Source of the DNA: Puccinia triticina
Lineage: Eukaryota > Basidiomycota > Pucciniomycetes > Pucciniales > Pucciniaceae
NCBI RefSeq assembly: GCF_026914185.1
Contig: NC_070562.1
Location: 1,798,001-1,862,000 of the forward strand
DNA length: 64,000 nucleotides
Reading direction: 5' to 3'
In this document: in pieces, positions 33,479 through 43,925 of the stretch
How the letters are laid out: every line of letters begins with the position of its first letter
How positions within the stretch are numbered: the stretch's first letter is position 1
The notes under the pieces: generated by a model
Databases searched by the model: none
What the model saw: the letters and a program-made list of their open reading frames with translations, nothing else
Told to the model about the DNA's origin: nothing
Translations under genes and position numbers: made by a program

Positions 33479-33870
33479 GTATGCCTGCTCGCCGAGGATT
33501 TCTCTTGGCGAGCAGGTATACATGCACCTGCCCGCCGAGGGCCTCTCGGTGAGCAGGCTCGGCGGGCAGGTGTATGTATACCTGCTCGCCGAGAGGCTCT
33601 CAGCGAGGTGGGATCTGTATGCCTGCTTGCCAAGGATTTCTCTCGGCGAGCAGGTATACATGCACCTGCCCGCCGAGGGGCCCTTGGCAAGCAGGTTTGC
33701 GCTGCGCTACGCTACGCTAACCGCTATGGTTAGCGTAGCGACCCAGTGTTGCTTCTTGGCGAGCAGGGATACATACACCTACCCGCCGAGCCTGCTCACC
33801 GAGAGCCCCTCGGCGGGCAGGTGCATGTATACCTGCTCTCTGAGAGGCTCTCGGCGAGGTGGGATCTGTA

Positions 33871-36800
33871 TGTAAGAGTCCGCTTGGGACTCTTCACTGT
33901 CTGGGCTGGCACACAGCACAGAGGCCTGAAAACGGTTTCTAGGAACCACTCGTGTATTGCAAAGTACTAGCCCAGGAGAGAAGTTCAGCTTCTCTCTGTA
34001 CATACAACTGAGAAAGGAAAGGAAGGGGAAAGATCGGTGCTCACCTAGCCCAGGAGAGAAGTTCAGCTTCTCTCTGCTGAGCTAGGAGGGCGCAGGGGAG
34101 CTGAGTCTAAGAGTCCGTCGATGGCTTATGTAATACCGGCTTGTGAGTTCCCGAAGGGGGCTTCACAGTCTCCCCCCCTATAAGACATAGAGGACGACTG
34201 TTCAGGATGATCGGAGAGAGTCGAGTTGTTGTCCGGAGTAGAGGGCATTGATGAGGAACGGAAACGCTTGATTTTCGAAATGTGGAAGGTTGGATGTCGC
34301 TTGTCGCCTTCTGGGAGAGTCAGGGTCACATTTTGTCCGTGATTGAATGTTTTAACAACTGGATATGGACCCTCGAAACGATCTTTCAGCTTTTCAACAC
34401 CAGTTTGGTGTTTCCCACGCCAGTCGGCCGAGTTTAGGAAGACTTGATCACCGACTGAAAGAGGAGGCGGGTCGGCTCGTTGTTTGTTATGTTGGATCGC
34501 TTGTTTGACCCTGCTTGCGCAGAGTGTGTCCCGGGCTTCTGCCCAGGTGTCCTCACGGAGCTTGATCCACTTGTCAAGGGTGGGGAGATCTGGCGGTGAG
34601 TCTGTAAGTGGCGGGGGTCGACTTGGGAAAAGGGAGGGCCTCCGTCCGTAAAGTAGTTCGAAAGGACTGAAACCCATAGCCACGTTCACGGCTGAATTGA
34701 TAGCATATTCGACGGCGGGTAGGGCCTCGAGCCACTTTGATTGTTGTTTGGAGGTGAAGGTACGTAGAATTTGACCGACTGTTTTATTCGATCGTTCGCT
34801 ACGGCCGTCGGCCTGAGGGTGGAACGAAGTGGACATGTGAAAATTGATGTTGAGACGGTTCATGAGGCATTTCCAGAAACGGGATGTCCAGGTTTTGTCC
34901 CGGTCACTGATGATAGAGGTCGGGGCTCCAAATCTGGCAACCCAGCCACTGAAGAAGCGGCTAGGAGTCTTTTCGGCCGTGTCCGTTTGGAGAACCGGGA
35001 TGATTTGAATGAATCCCAATAAACGACAGGTACACGTCAAGATCATATTGTAGTGGGTTGCCTTACGCAATGGGCCCACGAAGTCGATTGCAATGTCGGT
35101 TAAGGGTTGACGAGGAAACGAGGGAGTGAGCATCTTGCCCAGCGGTGCCGTCGTGGGAGCCTTAGTACGCTGGCAAACTTCACCCCGCTCGAGGAGTTGT
35201 TGTATGTCTATTGACATCCAAGGCCAGAAGAAGTCCCGGCAAAGCTCTTTGGTGGTCTTGAGGACCCCCAAGTGGCCAAGGCATTGGTGGGCCTCGTTGA
35301 TGAGTGATCTTCGCAGTTGAAAATTTGCTGGGATGACAAGTTGGCCATCAATGAATAGAAGTCCGTTCTCTTCTATACAATCCGTGCGGAGGGGAAGAGC
35401 ATCACGTAAGGCAGTGCAAAATTGGTCATGTGCATAACCAGCCAAGATAGTTTGTTTGAGAGAGGGGTCAATGGACAGACCAATTTCTGTCAGCGCCGCC
35501 ACGCATGCTACTTCTTCAGGTGTGGATGGATCGTCGTCGGGGAGGTCTTTCCTTGAGAGGGCGTCCGCGACCGAGTTATCCTCCCCGCAAATGTAGTTGA
35601 AGTTGAGGTCAAAGTCAGCAAGAAGTTCTGACCATCGTGCTTGTCGCTTGCTGAGAGTGTGTTGACGAGGGAGATGTACAAGTGAGTGATGGTCGGACAT
35701 CACATTGATCTTCATCCCCAAGAGAAGCATGCACCATTTTTGAAGTGCGTGTATGACAGCCAACAACTCTTGCTTGTGAACTGGGTAGTTGCGTTCCGCC
35801 GGTGTCATCTGGTGGGATTCGTAAGCAATGGGAGAAGCGACTTTCCAGTCTTTACCCTGGAATAGGGCCGCGCCGAGAGCGGAGCCGCTTGCATCTGTAA
35901 AAAGCCAAAGTGGGTCTTCGGACTCGTAATTGACATTTTTTAAACACGGGAGAGAGGTCATGATACATTTAATGTTTTGAAAGGCTGCTTCCTCTTTAGG
36001 GCCCCATTTGAAGGCTTTATTCTCAAGTTTTGAGCTTGTTAATGGAGTGAGCGTCCCTACGTAGCGCTGTAGACCCCATATGAATTTCTTCATCCACTGC
36101 ACCGTCCCAAGAAAGCATTTCACACCCTTTGCTGATTGCGGTGAAGGCCAGGATTGGATGTCTGCAATTTTCTCGTCATCCGCTTCAATACCCTCCGCCG
36201 AGATCCAATGTCCCAGGAACTTTACTCGTGTGCGAAACAGCTTCGTCTTCTTGGGACTGCAGTCGAGGTTGGCTTGACGGAGTTTACGGAGGACCGCTCT
36301 GACGTGTGCTTCATGTTCTTCGAAGGAATCCGAGAAAACGACAATGTCGTCGAGGTATACGACGCAAATGTCGTTGATTAAGTCACCTAGCACTTCCTCT
36401 AGTCTCGCCTGATGGGTGGCCGGCGCGTTTGTGAGTCCCATGGGCATAACGACCCACTCCATGAGTCCCCACGGGGTCTTGACTGCCGTCAATGGAATGT
36501 CTTCCTCTCGCATTCTGGTCTGAAAGAATGCATTTGTTTGATCGAGTATCGAGAAAACTTTGCCTGAAGCCACCACTCGTACAAGTTCATCCACATTTGG
36601 CAAGGGCGAGCGATCGCGAACAGTGAGGCTGTTGAGTTTGCGGTAGTCGCAAACCCAACGGGGAAGGGCAGAGGGGTCTTTTTTCGGAATGATTAGACTT
36701 GGGGACGCGTACTGACTGGTTGACCGTCGGATGCGGCCCGCTTTAATATGTTGATCTAAGGGTATTCTCCACGATGCGAGGTGCTTGGGAGGGTACGGGA

Positions 36801-37921
36801 ATTGACGCTCGTTGATTACTGCATTGGGGTCAGTCAGTACGATTTTGTTTCGAGTTCGAGACGCTGCGTCTTGTAGTTTGTTAGGAAACGAGCTTCCTTT
36901 AGATTGATCTGAGTCGTCAACGTCCTCATTGACCGCAGGGATGTCCTCGGGAAACAGATCAGCGAATTCCTTCAAAATCAACCTCTCCGACTCCGCGCAC
37001 GGATATTGATTTGCCTCGGAGGGGGCGTCGACTGCGGCTATGGATTGAAATTGTCCAGGGTCCACTTGGTAGTCTGGGATGAGGACATTCAGTCGGGAAC
37101 ACTCCATGGCTTGTTGTTCCACCGAGACGGATAGCCCATGACGATGCAAAAATGGCGTTCCAAGGATGAGGTCGAAATCGCCTAGCACCGGTCCCACCCG
37201 CAGAGAAGTATCTTCAAATATCAATGTGGGTCGGGTGACACGCAGCGTCGCCACGACGAAATGACGGATGGTGAGGGGCATTGCGGAGCCGTCTCCCAGC
37301 GCCAGGCGAATTGAGCTAGGTCGTGCCATCGGTCGGCGTTCCAGAAAGGAGTCGTCCACTGCTCTATCCGAGATGAGATTGATCTCAGAGCCTGTGTCAA
37401 TGAGAGCCCTGAAATAACGGCCCGTGATTTGCAGTTCAATTATTACTCGTGCTGGTTTGATCGGATTCAGAGAGGGGTCGAGTACGTCGGACAACTTTGA
37501 GGAAGGGAGCGAGGTCAAGGGCAAAGACAAAGGCGAAAGGTGAGCCAGATTGCTCGACGAAGACAAAGAGTTTAGAGAACCCATCACGAAAGGGTTTTCA
37601 GGAGTGGTATCGAGAAAAAAAAAGTGTAAGAGTCCGCTTGGGACTCTTCACTGTCTGGGCTGGCACATGGCACAGAGGCCTGAAAACGGTTTCTAGGAAC
37701 CACTTGTGTATTGCAAAGTACTAGCCCAGGAGAGAAGTTCAGCTTCTCTCTGTACATACAACTGACAAAGGAAAGGAAGGGGAAAGATCGGTGCTCACCT
37801 AGCCCAGGAGAGAAGTTCAGCTTCTCTCTGCTGAGCTAGGAGGGCGCGGGGGAGCTGAGTCTAAGAGTCCGTCAATGGCTTATGTAATACCGGCTTGTGA
37901 GTTCCCGAAGGGGGCTTCACA
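33871..37921 (-). mobile_element. Young Ty3/gypsy element lacking gag
   Basis: Two 297-bp LTRs (33871-34167 and 37625-37921; TGTAAGAGTCC...GGGCTTCACA) differ at about six positions and are flanked by CTGTA (33866-33870, 37922-37926). A polypurine tract, GGGGGGGAGAC on the minus strand, abuts the left LTR. Pol fills the interior and begins 38 bp from the 5' LTR, leaving no space for gag or an obvious primer-binding site. Each LTR holds two copies of a motif with an AGAGAAG/CTTCTCT hairpin (CCCAGGAGAGAAGTTCAGCT). Confidence 0.92.
34126..37587 (-). CDS. Ty3/gypsy pol polyprotein (protease, RT, RNase H, integrase)
   Basis: An uninterrupted frame of 1153 codons. Domains in order: retropepsin (ALIDTGSEINLIS, D64), reverse transcriptase (VVYLDDIVVFS, catalytic pair at 413-414), RNase H (LFTDASGSALGAALFQ, about 563-577; later DALSRKD), integrase zinc domain and integrase core (D835 in IDFVGP, D895 in ISDRDKTW, E931 in ADGRSERSNKT), then a C-terminal GPY/F-like region (FEGPYPVVKTF, FHISKIKRF). 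The integrase zinc finger has H767, H772 and C805 but the first Cys of the CxxC is Gly (RGEVCQRTK). The frame stays open upstream of the Met towards the LTR and its last residues run into the other LTR. Gag is missing, so particles would have to come from another element. The intact frame and near-identical LTRs suggest a recent insertion. Confidence 0.95.
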   Translation of the reverse strand: MMGSLNSLSSSSNLAHLSPLSLPLTSLPSSKLSDVLDPSLNPIKPARVIIELQITGRYFRALIDTGSEINLISDRAVDDSFLERRPMARPSSIRLALGDGSAMPLTIRHFVVATLRVTRPTLIFEDTSLRVGPVLGDFDLILGTPFLHRHGLSVSVEQQAMECSRLNVLIPDYQVDPGQFQSIAAVDAPSEANQYPCAESERLILKEFADLFPEDIPAVNEDVDDSDQSKGSSFPNKLQDAASRTRNKIVLTDPNAVINERQFPYPPKHLASWRIPLDQHIKAGRIRRSTSQYASPSLIIPKKDPSALPRWVCDYRKLNSLTVRDRSPLPNVDELVRVVASGKVFSILDQTNAFFQTRMREEDIPLTAVKTPWGLMEWVVMPMGLTNAPATHQARLEEVLGDLINDICVVYLDDIVVFSDSFEEHEAHVRAVLRKLRQANLDCSPKKTKLFRTRVKFLGHWISAEGIEADDEKIADIQSWPSPQSAKGVKCFLGTVQWMKKFIWGLQRYVGTLTPLTSSKLENKAFKWGPKEEAAFQNIKCIMTSLPCLKNVNYESEDPLWLFTDASGSALGAALFQGKDWKVASPIAYESHQMTPAERNYPVHKQELLAVIHALQKWCMLLLGMKINVMSDHHSLVHLPRQHTLSKRQARWSELLADFDLNFNYICGEDNSVADALSRKDLPDDDPSTPEEVACVAALTEIGLSIDPSLKQTILAGYAHDQFCTALRDALPLRTDCIEENGLLFIDGQLVIPANFQLRRSLINEAHQCLGHLGVLKTTKELCRDFFWPWMSIDIQQLLERGEVCQRTKAPTTAPLGKMLTPSFPRQPLTDIAIDFVGPLRKATHYNMILTCTCRLLGFIQIIPVLQTDTAEKTPSRFFSGWVARFGAPTSIISDRDKTWTSRFWKCLMNRLNINFHMSTSFHPQADGRSERSNKTVGQILRTFTSKQQSKWLEALPAVEYAINSAVNVAMGFSPFELLYGRRPSLFPSRPPPLTDSPPDLPTLDKWIKLREDTWAEARDTLCASRVKQAIQHNKQRADPPPLSVGDQVFLNSADWRGKHQTGVEKLKDRFEGPYPVVKTFNHGQNVTLTLPEGDKRHPTFHISKIKRFRSSSMPSTPDNNSTLSDHPEQSSSMSYRGGDCEAPFGNSQAGIT

Positions 37922-38390
37922 CTGTACCTGCCCGCCGAGGGGCTCTCGGCGAGCAAGTATACTTGCACCTGCCCGCCGAGGGGCTCCCGGCGAGCAGGCA
38001 TAGTGCACGCCTATGTGGGGGCGTGCACGCCCTCGCACGCCCATACAGGGGCGTGCACGCCCTTGATAAAGGGTGTGCGGTCCCACACGCCCTTTTCAAA
38101 GGGTGTGGGCGTGGGTGTGCCCCCAGGGGACGGGTGTGTGTTTATCAACGCCCTTTCTTGCTCAGGCAAAGGCTGAGCAGTGGCTTGTCCTGGCCCAAAA
38201 ATGAGGGGCAGCTGGGCCCGGGCCAAGGCTGAGCAGCAGCTGTGCCTGGGACAAAGCTGAGCAGCAGCTGTGCCTGGGACAAAGCTGAGGAGCAGCTGGT
38301 GAAAATTGCACTAGAGGCTGGATAGCCAGCTGGAGCAGGCGTCATGTCAGTTGACATCTAGTGACTACTGATTTTTCCTGGTGGTGCCTG

Positions 38391-39000
38391 TTGCAAATGC
38401 AAGGGCAGGAGGGGGGCAAAAGTTAAATGTGCCCAGCGCCAAAATGAGTAAAAGAACCTCCCTTGGTCAATTGCAACTGCAAATGATGGGGGAGGGGCTG
38501 AAAACCTGTGCAAACACAACAGGGCAGTAAAAGGGTTTATGTCCCCCCCAGGCCTAATGAAACTGCAAAGGCAGAGGGGGACAGGACAAGGTCTGCTCAA
38601 ACTGTGCAAATGCAACAGCGGAGCTTGACCCGTGGAGGGGAAAACAGTTGGCAGGGGGGGGTCGTTATATATTTGTTTACTTACTCCGCCAAAAAAATGT
38701 TTCCAGCGGGAAACTCGCCATAGGAGCATGTAAACCTGCATTTGGGTGGTTTGCCCAATTTGGGAACCAGTGTCTCCCGTTTCAGACCGCCCTCCCAACC
38801 CACAGTTTCAGAGGCTCCTGTTTCAATGCGCCCTTCAAACATGAGGAGCACATGCGTGCAACCCTTCTGGAATTGGTCGCAAGACCACTCTTTTTGGGCT
38901 TTAGTCTCACACGAGCTTCAGGATATCATGCTCAGCTTGGACTCCAAGAACACCAAAAAACACCCCTCACTACAAGACTCCAGCCTACACCCCCTCTCAC
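38391..39000. other. Intergenic, no recognisable feature
   Basis: GC-moderate sequence with short frames only, between the foldback element and the next minisatellite. Confidence 0.4.
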
Positions 39001-39004
39001 CCCA

Positions 39005-39619
39005 TTGATAGCCGGTCAAACTGGTCATTAGAAGGAATACACATCCTCTTGATGACCGGTCAAACCGGCCATCAAGAGGGGAACACATCCCCTCAATGGC
39101 CAGTCAAACCAGTCACCAAGAGGAATAAAATATCCTCTCAATGGCCAATTGCACCGGTCATCAAGTGGAATACGCATCCTCTTGATGAACAGTGAAACCA
39201 GCCATCAAGAGGCGAGCACACCTCCTCCATGGCTGGCTTGACCGGACATTGAGAGGAATTGTTTCAATGGCCAATCAAACTGGTCATCAAGAGGAATACA
39301 CATCCTCACAATGACCATTTTGACCTGTCATCATGAGGAGAAAACACCCTGTTGATGACCGGTCAAACTGGCCATCTTGATGACCGGCGGGTTGACCAGT
39401 CATCAAGGGTCATCAAGAGGAATACAATATACTCTTGATGACCCGCCGAACCAACCATCAATAGGATGTTTTCTCCTCAAGATGGCCGGTCAAACTGGGC
39501 ATCATGAGTTTGTTGTTATGCTCTCAATGACTGGTTTGATTGGCCATCAAAAGGGTTCCTCTGAATGTCCGGTCAAGCCGGCCATTGAGAGGATTCCTCT
39601 TGATGTCCGGCCAAGCCGG
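39005..39619. repeat. Palindromic minisatellite CTTGATGACCGGTCAAAC...GGTCATCAAGAGG
   Basis: About a dozen units of CCTCTTGATGACCGGTCAAA, then CGGCCATCAAGAGG and a linker AATACACAT. It continues on the far side of the LTR insertion, 41358-41450 (CCGGCCATGGAGGGG..., CTCTTGATGGCCTGG..., CTCTCAATGACCGG). Confidence 0.75.
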
Positions 39620-41357
39620 TGTGGTAATGCTGGTCCTGTTGATAATATCACCCTCATATCACCTAAACCCTTCATAAATAATTCATTATTACTTCATATT
39701 CAGATTCTACACCCCATTTTACCCCTAGTCACCCACTCATTTCACCTAGGATTTCCAAATGGATCAGCAGTTATTGGCATGTATAGTTTTGGAAGGTATT
39801 TTCTTCATACATATCCTTAGCATTATTACATACATCATTCATTAGTATGGGAGGGAACCAGAGCGCAGCGTAGCGCAGCAAGGTCCCGTGGTCCATGGGC
39901 CAAACTCGTAGTGACAAGTCCTGGGACGCGTTGCTAGCGCCTCCCTTCCCCTAGGAAGGAGCAAGCCACGGGTAGACTAGGGAACTAGCACCCGGGCACT
40001 CGTAGACGCCTCAGCTGCTGTAATTACAGCAACAGAGGCGCCAGGTCCACGTGGCACGTGGCTGTGCTAGCGGCCCAAGGACGGTCCTGATGGGATGAGG
40101 TCGCTGGGGAAGACATAAATAGTGGGTACCCCAAGGACCCGGCTTGTCTCCCCAGCTCCTTCCTCTCCCATCGAACCCGAGCATCCAGTCGTTTAGCGCT
40201 TCCCTCCTTTTTCCTTTTTCGGCACCACCCACCCACCCCTGCGTAGCACACACAGGGGTGATACATAGACCAGTGAGGGTCTAGCACTGATCCCCCACTA
40301 GCGTGCTCCTTTTTCTTCTGCTCCGGGGGGTTTTTCACTCCTCTCGAGCTCCAAGACACAATACAAAGTTTGAGGTGTCTTCGGAGGCTTGAGGGACACG
40401 GGGTGGAAAGCCCCCCCCGACCCACACACGGCCGGCTTGGAACCTCCCCAAAGGGGTTCAGGCCGGCCTAGGGCCCGCGTGGAAAAGGAAACCTTTTCAC
40501 ACGGGCCTGAACCTGTAAGAAGCAAAAAGTGAGACACGGGAAGGGGCTCCAGTAGTCCAAGGTGGACAAGAGAGCCCCTCCCGCTACCCAACCAAGGTTC
40601 CCAGAGGAACCTAAGTTGCGGAGGGTGCGCAGAATGGATCATAGCTACACAGGACTACAGATCTTACATAACTTCATTACTCATTTTCCCCTTCATATGA
40701 ATCAGCAGTACATTCCTTCATAGCTCTTGTAGTTATTATCAAATGCTCATCTTCATTATGCACATTCTTACTTCTGCTCATCATTATTTCATCTTCTACA
40801 TAGTTACCTTTCATGTACACTCCTTGGTCATTGCACCTTCATCATTACTGCTCATCTTCAGATATTGTTACTATGTGCTCATCATGTATCACCCCCCTGT
40901 AGTACTTCTCACATATTTAAACACCCCTCTAGATGTTGTATCCCTTATATGCACTTTCACCCACTACACTTTGTATGCACCTCACTCCCCATACTCTCTG
41001 TAGCACTTTTACACACCTCTCTTAGATACCCTTTCATCACCCTCAGAAATATATCCCCCAGCATGTATCTCATTACACATCTCAGAGTGACTCCCAAAGA
41101 GCTTCTTCTCTTCCCCTTCTAACTTCTACTCTCTCACTCAGTAGGATTGATACACCTCAAAATCATTAGTGTTAAAGCCATCTAAGTCAAAGAGAATCAT
41201 CAGCCACACCCTTTTCTTTTTCTTAGTGTAACCCTCTCTCCATCAGCATTAGTCAAGAGGGCAGCCTCACCAGCACCTGTAGCCTCTTCTACATTATTAG
41301 TAGTGTAGTTGACTATTTCCCCTCACAGCTCTTTCCTGATCTTTTAAGAGTTCCACA
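39620..41357 (-). mobile_element. Solo LTR of the TGTGGAAC family, CCGG target duplication, itself interrupted
   Basis: Read on the minus strand it starts TGTGGAACTCTTAAAAG and ends CATTACCACA. CCGG flanks both sides (39616-39619, 41358-41361), a 4-bp duplication as in the other copies. It aligns with 1-920 in the same orientation (CATATTCAGATTCTACA, CAGTAGTTA/CAGCAGTTA, GCAGCCTCA(T/C)CAGCACC). About 800 bp around 39850-40650 is absent from that copy. Confidence 0.75.
39850..40650. mobile_element. GC-rich ~800-bp insertion within the LTR, possibly another solo LTR
   Basis: From TGGGAGGGAACCAGAGCGC to about GACTACAGATCTTACA the sequence is GC-rich and missing from the related LTR at 1-920. 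CATAAATAGTGGGTACC near 40110 resembles a TATA box. The exact ends and a target duplication could not be settled. Confidence 0.5.
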
Positions 41358-41469
41358 CCGGCCATGGAGGGGGTGTGTTCCCCTCTTGATGGCCTGGTTG
41401 ACCGGTCATCAAGAGCATGTGTATTCCTCTCAATGACCGGTTGGACCCAGAGGAGAGTCCCTCTTGGCG

Positions 41470-41850
41470 ATTGGCTGGTGTCAAACTTTGACACCACACT
41501 ACAATTGCGTCCTGTGGGCCAATCAGGCCTCCCTGGTGCCAGATTGAAGGCCTGGATCTTGCCTTCAATCCTACATAGGCCACTCATTTTTACCCCAAAC
41601 GGTTTTGAAGTTGTTGAGATTTCACTTGAAGGCGGAGAGATTGAGAGGCGAGGAGGAGGATTTGAACAAGGAGCTGTGCTGAAGGTTGTTGGCTCAGGTG
41701 GGCCTAGAGTGGTTTTGGCTCAGACTTGATGATTGTATTTCTTATCCAAGGAGCAGACAGGTACACACAACTAGAGAGCCCCCTTCACAAGATCCAGAGG
41801 GGGCCTAAAATAGTTTAACATACAAAACACAAGAACTGAACATGTGAAAT
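41470..41850. other. Intergenic, no recognisable feature
   Basis: Short frames only. The boundary of the minisatellite is diffuse. Confidence 0.35.
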
Positions 41851-41851
41851 G

Positions 41852-42035
41852 GACAGGGGACAGGAGACAGGGAACTTTACTGGGGACTGGAGACAGAATA
41901 ATTTACTGGGGAATGGGCACTGGAAACTTTAATGGGGACTGGGGACTGAAGACTAGAGACAGAATACTTTACTGGGGACTGGGCACTGGAAACTTTACTA
42001 AGGACTGGGCACTGGAAACTTTACTGGGGACTGGG
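41852..42035. repeat. Tandem minisatellite, ACTGGGGACTGGAGACAGAAT type
   Basis: About eight degenerate units built from ACTGGGGACTGG(A/G), (A/G)GACAGAATA and GGCACTGGAAACTTTA. One frame reads through as a repeated Gly/Asp/Trp-rich peptide (MGTGNFNGDWG-like), but start and context give no support for a gene. Confidence 0.7.
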
Positions 42036-42039
42036 GAAA

Positions 42040-43541
42040 GTAGGGGAATGTGAGCAAACAGAGAGACAGATATTCTAACAGAAGTTACAAAGCTTGTAAA
42101 ATAAACCCTGATTTGGGTTTTGGAAAAGACATCATCATGTTTTTTGAAAGGATGTCCTGCAGCACTAAGGGGGGATCAATGGCTGGCTGCGCAAGAAGGT
42201 AGGCTATAAGGCCATACCACTCATGAATCAATTTTGCAAAAGAGCAATGTCTGTTTTTGAATAAAGTGAAAATGGGGGGTTGGCCGGGCCCCAGGCCCGT
42301 CAGCTCTCACACCGGAATTGGCGGCTTGAGGGCAAGCCTCTCTGTGAGACAGAGACCCTGCGGGGCTCTCCTCCAGAGAGGCTGTGTTAAGCTCGACCCT
42401 ACACACCCACGCCCAACAATGGGCATGTGTGGGCGGGCATAGGAAAAAAAGGGTGTGCCCTTTTTGTCAAGCAAGTCCAAGGTGATGTGCTTTGAACTTG
42501 AACTTTGTCCGCTGCAGGTAACCCATGCTACGGTTTTGTCCAACAATGTGCTGGACAATGATTCCAATGGGACCTCAAGCTGACTTGATGTCAAATTTTG
42601 ACGGCAGCTCTTTTCTCAACACTCCTAGGAGTAAACGGGTGGTGGTTTTATGTGTATGATTTCCATGATCAATTCTTCTGGTGCAGGGACCGCGATGGGA
42701 TGTGTATAGGGATTACTCCGTCTACTTGGGACAAGTTTCCATTGAAAATTTTCTTCAGAAAACATCTTTCTCTTTGCATTCTTGACTTGGGAAAAGGTTG
42801 TACGCGCAGTATGAGTAGGATTTAGATTGGCAAGTCCCCTTTGCGTTGCAAGTTGGCAGCACTTGAGTTTGAAAAAGTGTTGTGCTCTCAAGTTGAGGGT
42901 GGGCTGGGAGCTACAAGGTTATTTGCTTTGGTGAATTTCTGCAGATGCCCTGGGAGTACCGCGGCGTAGTGGCCTTGGACTCTGGTATTTAAATTCAGAC
43001 AGTGTAGTTATTCTTTACAAATTTGTTTAAACAGTACAGTAGCTCTTTTGTTACAAATTGAGGATTTTTAGAGTAGTTCCTTTTTTGTTACAAACTCAGT
43101 TGTGAGGATTTGTCAAGAAATGTTTGAGTAAGAACTGTTATTTGATAAAGAATCCAGTGTCTTTAGTCTTGGTTGGTTTTGTCTTCATGGTGTTTATCAT
43201 GTTTTCATGTTTTATTTACTCTTGTTTGACAAATTTGATACTTACACTTTTGGACTCTACCAACAAATTGAGAGCTCAATATCCTCCATTGCTGAGGAAA
43301 GTCCAGGTACTCTTTGCATCTTTACATTGGGCAGACAGGGGCGCGCGGCGGGGTGGTGGCCCGGAGTGGGTGACTTTTATTTTGGTCCTTGCAAGTGCAG
43401 TGGCATAGCCGCCTTGGACTCTAGTTGAATTAAACTCTTGTAAGAGGGTTAAACTTCTGTAAAAAACTTCTGGAACAACAAGGTGAATATTTTGTAAATA
43501 CCTAGGTTAGCCGTTGTAAGACTCAAAAGTGGTTGTGAAAC
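42040..43541. other. Intergenic; one repeated GGCATAGT/GGCCTTGGACTCT segment
   Basis: No gene recognised. GTGGCCTTGGACTCTGGT near 42970 and CCGCCTTGGACTCTAG near 43410 are each followed by similar AT-rich sequence, suggesting a diverged local duplication. Confidence 0.35.
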
Positions 43542-43918
43542 CAACGGTGGGCCGCTACGCTACACTACGCTACAGGGCCACTTAGCGTTAGCGTAGCGGC
43601 AAAAAGCGCCCGCTCATTTTGAGTAGCGTTAGCGCGCTGTTAGCGCCGCTACGCTGCGCTACGTTTCAGCGGCGCTAACAGCGCGCCAATTGTTTGTTAG
43701 TGTTAGCGCGCCGCTACAGTCACTACGCTACGCTACGCTGCGCTACAGCGCTTTTAGCAGAAAAAAAGGCCTTTTTTTCAGCTAAAAGCCTGCGCACCCT
43801 TTGCGCGTAGCGTTAGCGCAGAAAGGCGCAATTCCGCTAACGCTACACTAAAAGTTAGCGGAATTCCGCTACGCTACGCCACGCTAACGCTACGGTTAGC
43901 GTAGCTGGCCCACCGTTG
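43542..43918. mobile_element. GCTACGC palindromic element, copy 2
   Basis: It has the same ends (CAACGGTGGGCC / GGCCCACCGTTG) and the same orientation as copy 1, with long identical blocks (GGCAAAAAGCGCCCGC, GCGGCGCTAACAGCGCGCC). It is 377 bp, about 100 bp shorter in the right half. GTGAAAC flanks both sides (43535-43541, 43919-43925), an exact 7-bp target duplication. Confidence 0.88.
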
Positions 43919-43925
43919 GTGAAAC

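Larger units (their letters stand above)
30885..33870. repeat. Palindromic satellite CCTGCTCGCCGAG...CTCGGCGGGCAGG
   Basis: Units of about 50-60 bp alternate CCTGCTCGCCGAGAG with CTCTCGGCGAGCAGGTATAC and CTCGGCGGGCAGGTGCATG, in blocks at 30885-31295, 32283-32681 and 33479-33870 (and 37922-38005). Every unit is a potential stem. Several overlapping 100-200 codon frames on both strands are generated by the repeat. A fragment of the GCTACGC palindrome lies inside at 33697-33742. Confidence 0.8.
30461..38390. mobile_element. Foldback-like element with ~470-bp inverted ends and palindromic satellite core
   Basis: The left arm (30461 to about 30960) and right arm (37922-38390) are inverted copies. 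In order they share GGAAAAA...AGTAGTCA, CAACTGACAT, CTAG, TTTTCAC(C/A)AGCTGCTCCTC, CAGCTTTGTCCCAGGCACAGCTGC, GGGCGTGCACGCCC and the CCTGCTCGCCGAG satellite. Three LTR insertions (31296-32282, 32682-33478, 33871-37921) lie inside; removing them leaves about 2.1 kb. No transposase is seen and the outer ends are only approximate. No target duplication was identified. Confidence 0.65.

Noticed and set aside
30885..33870. CRISPR-like appearance of regular palindromic repeats with short spacers
   Set aside because: The host genes have spliceosomal introns and encode a spliceosome factor, so the genome is eukaryotic; spacers are not unique protospacer-like sequences and no cas genes occur.
41844..42053. 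69-codon frame with repeated Gly/Trp/Asp peptide
   Set aside because: It translates a 25-bp tandem repeat; no supporting start context or neighbours.
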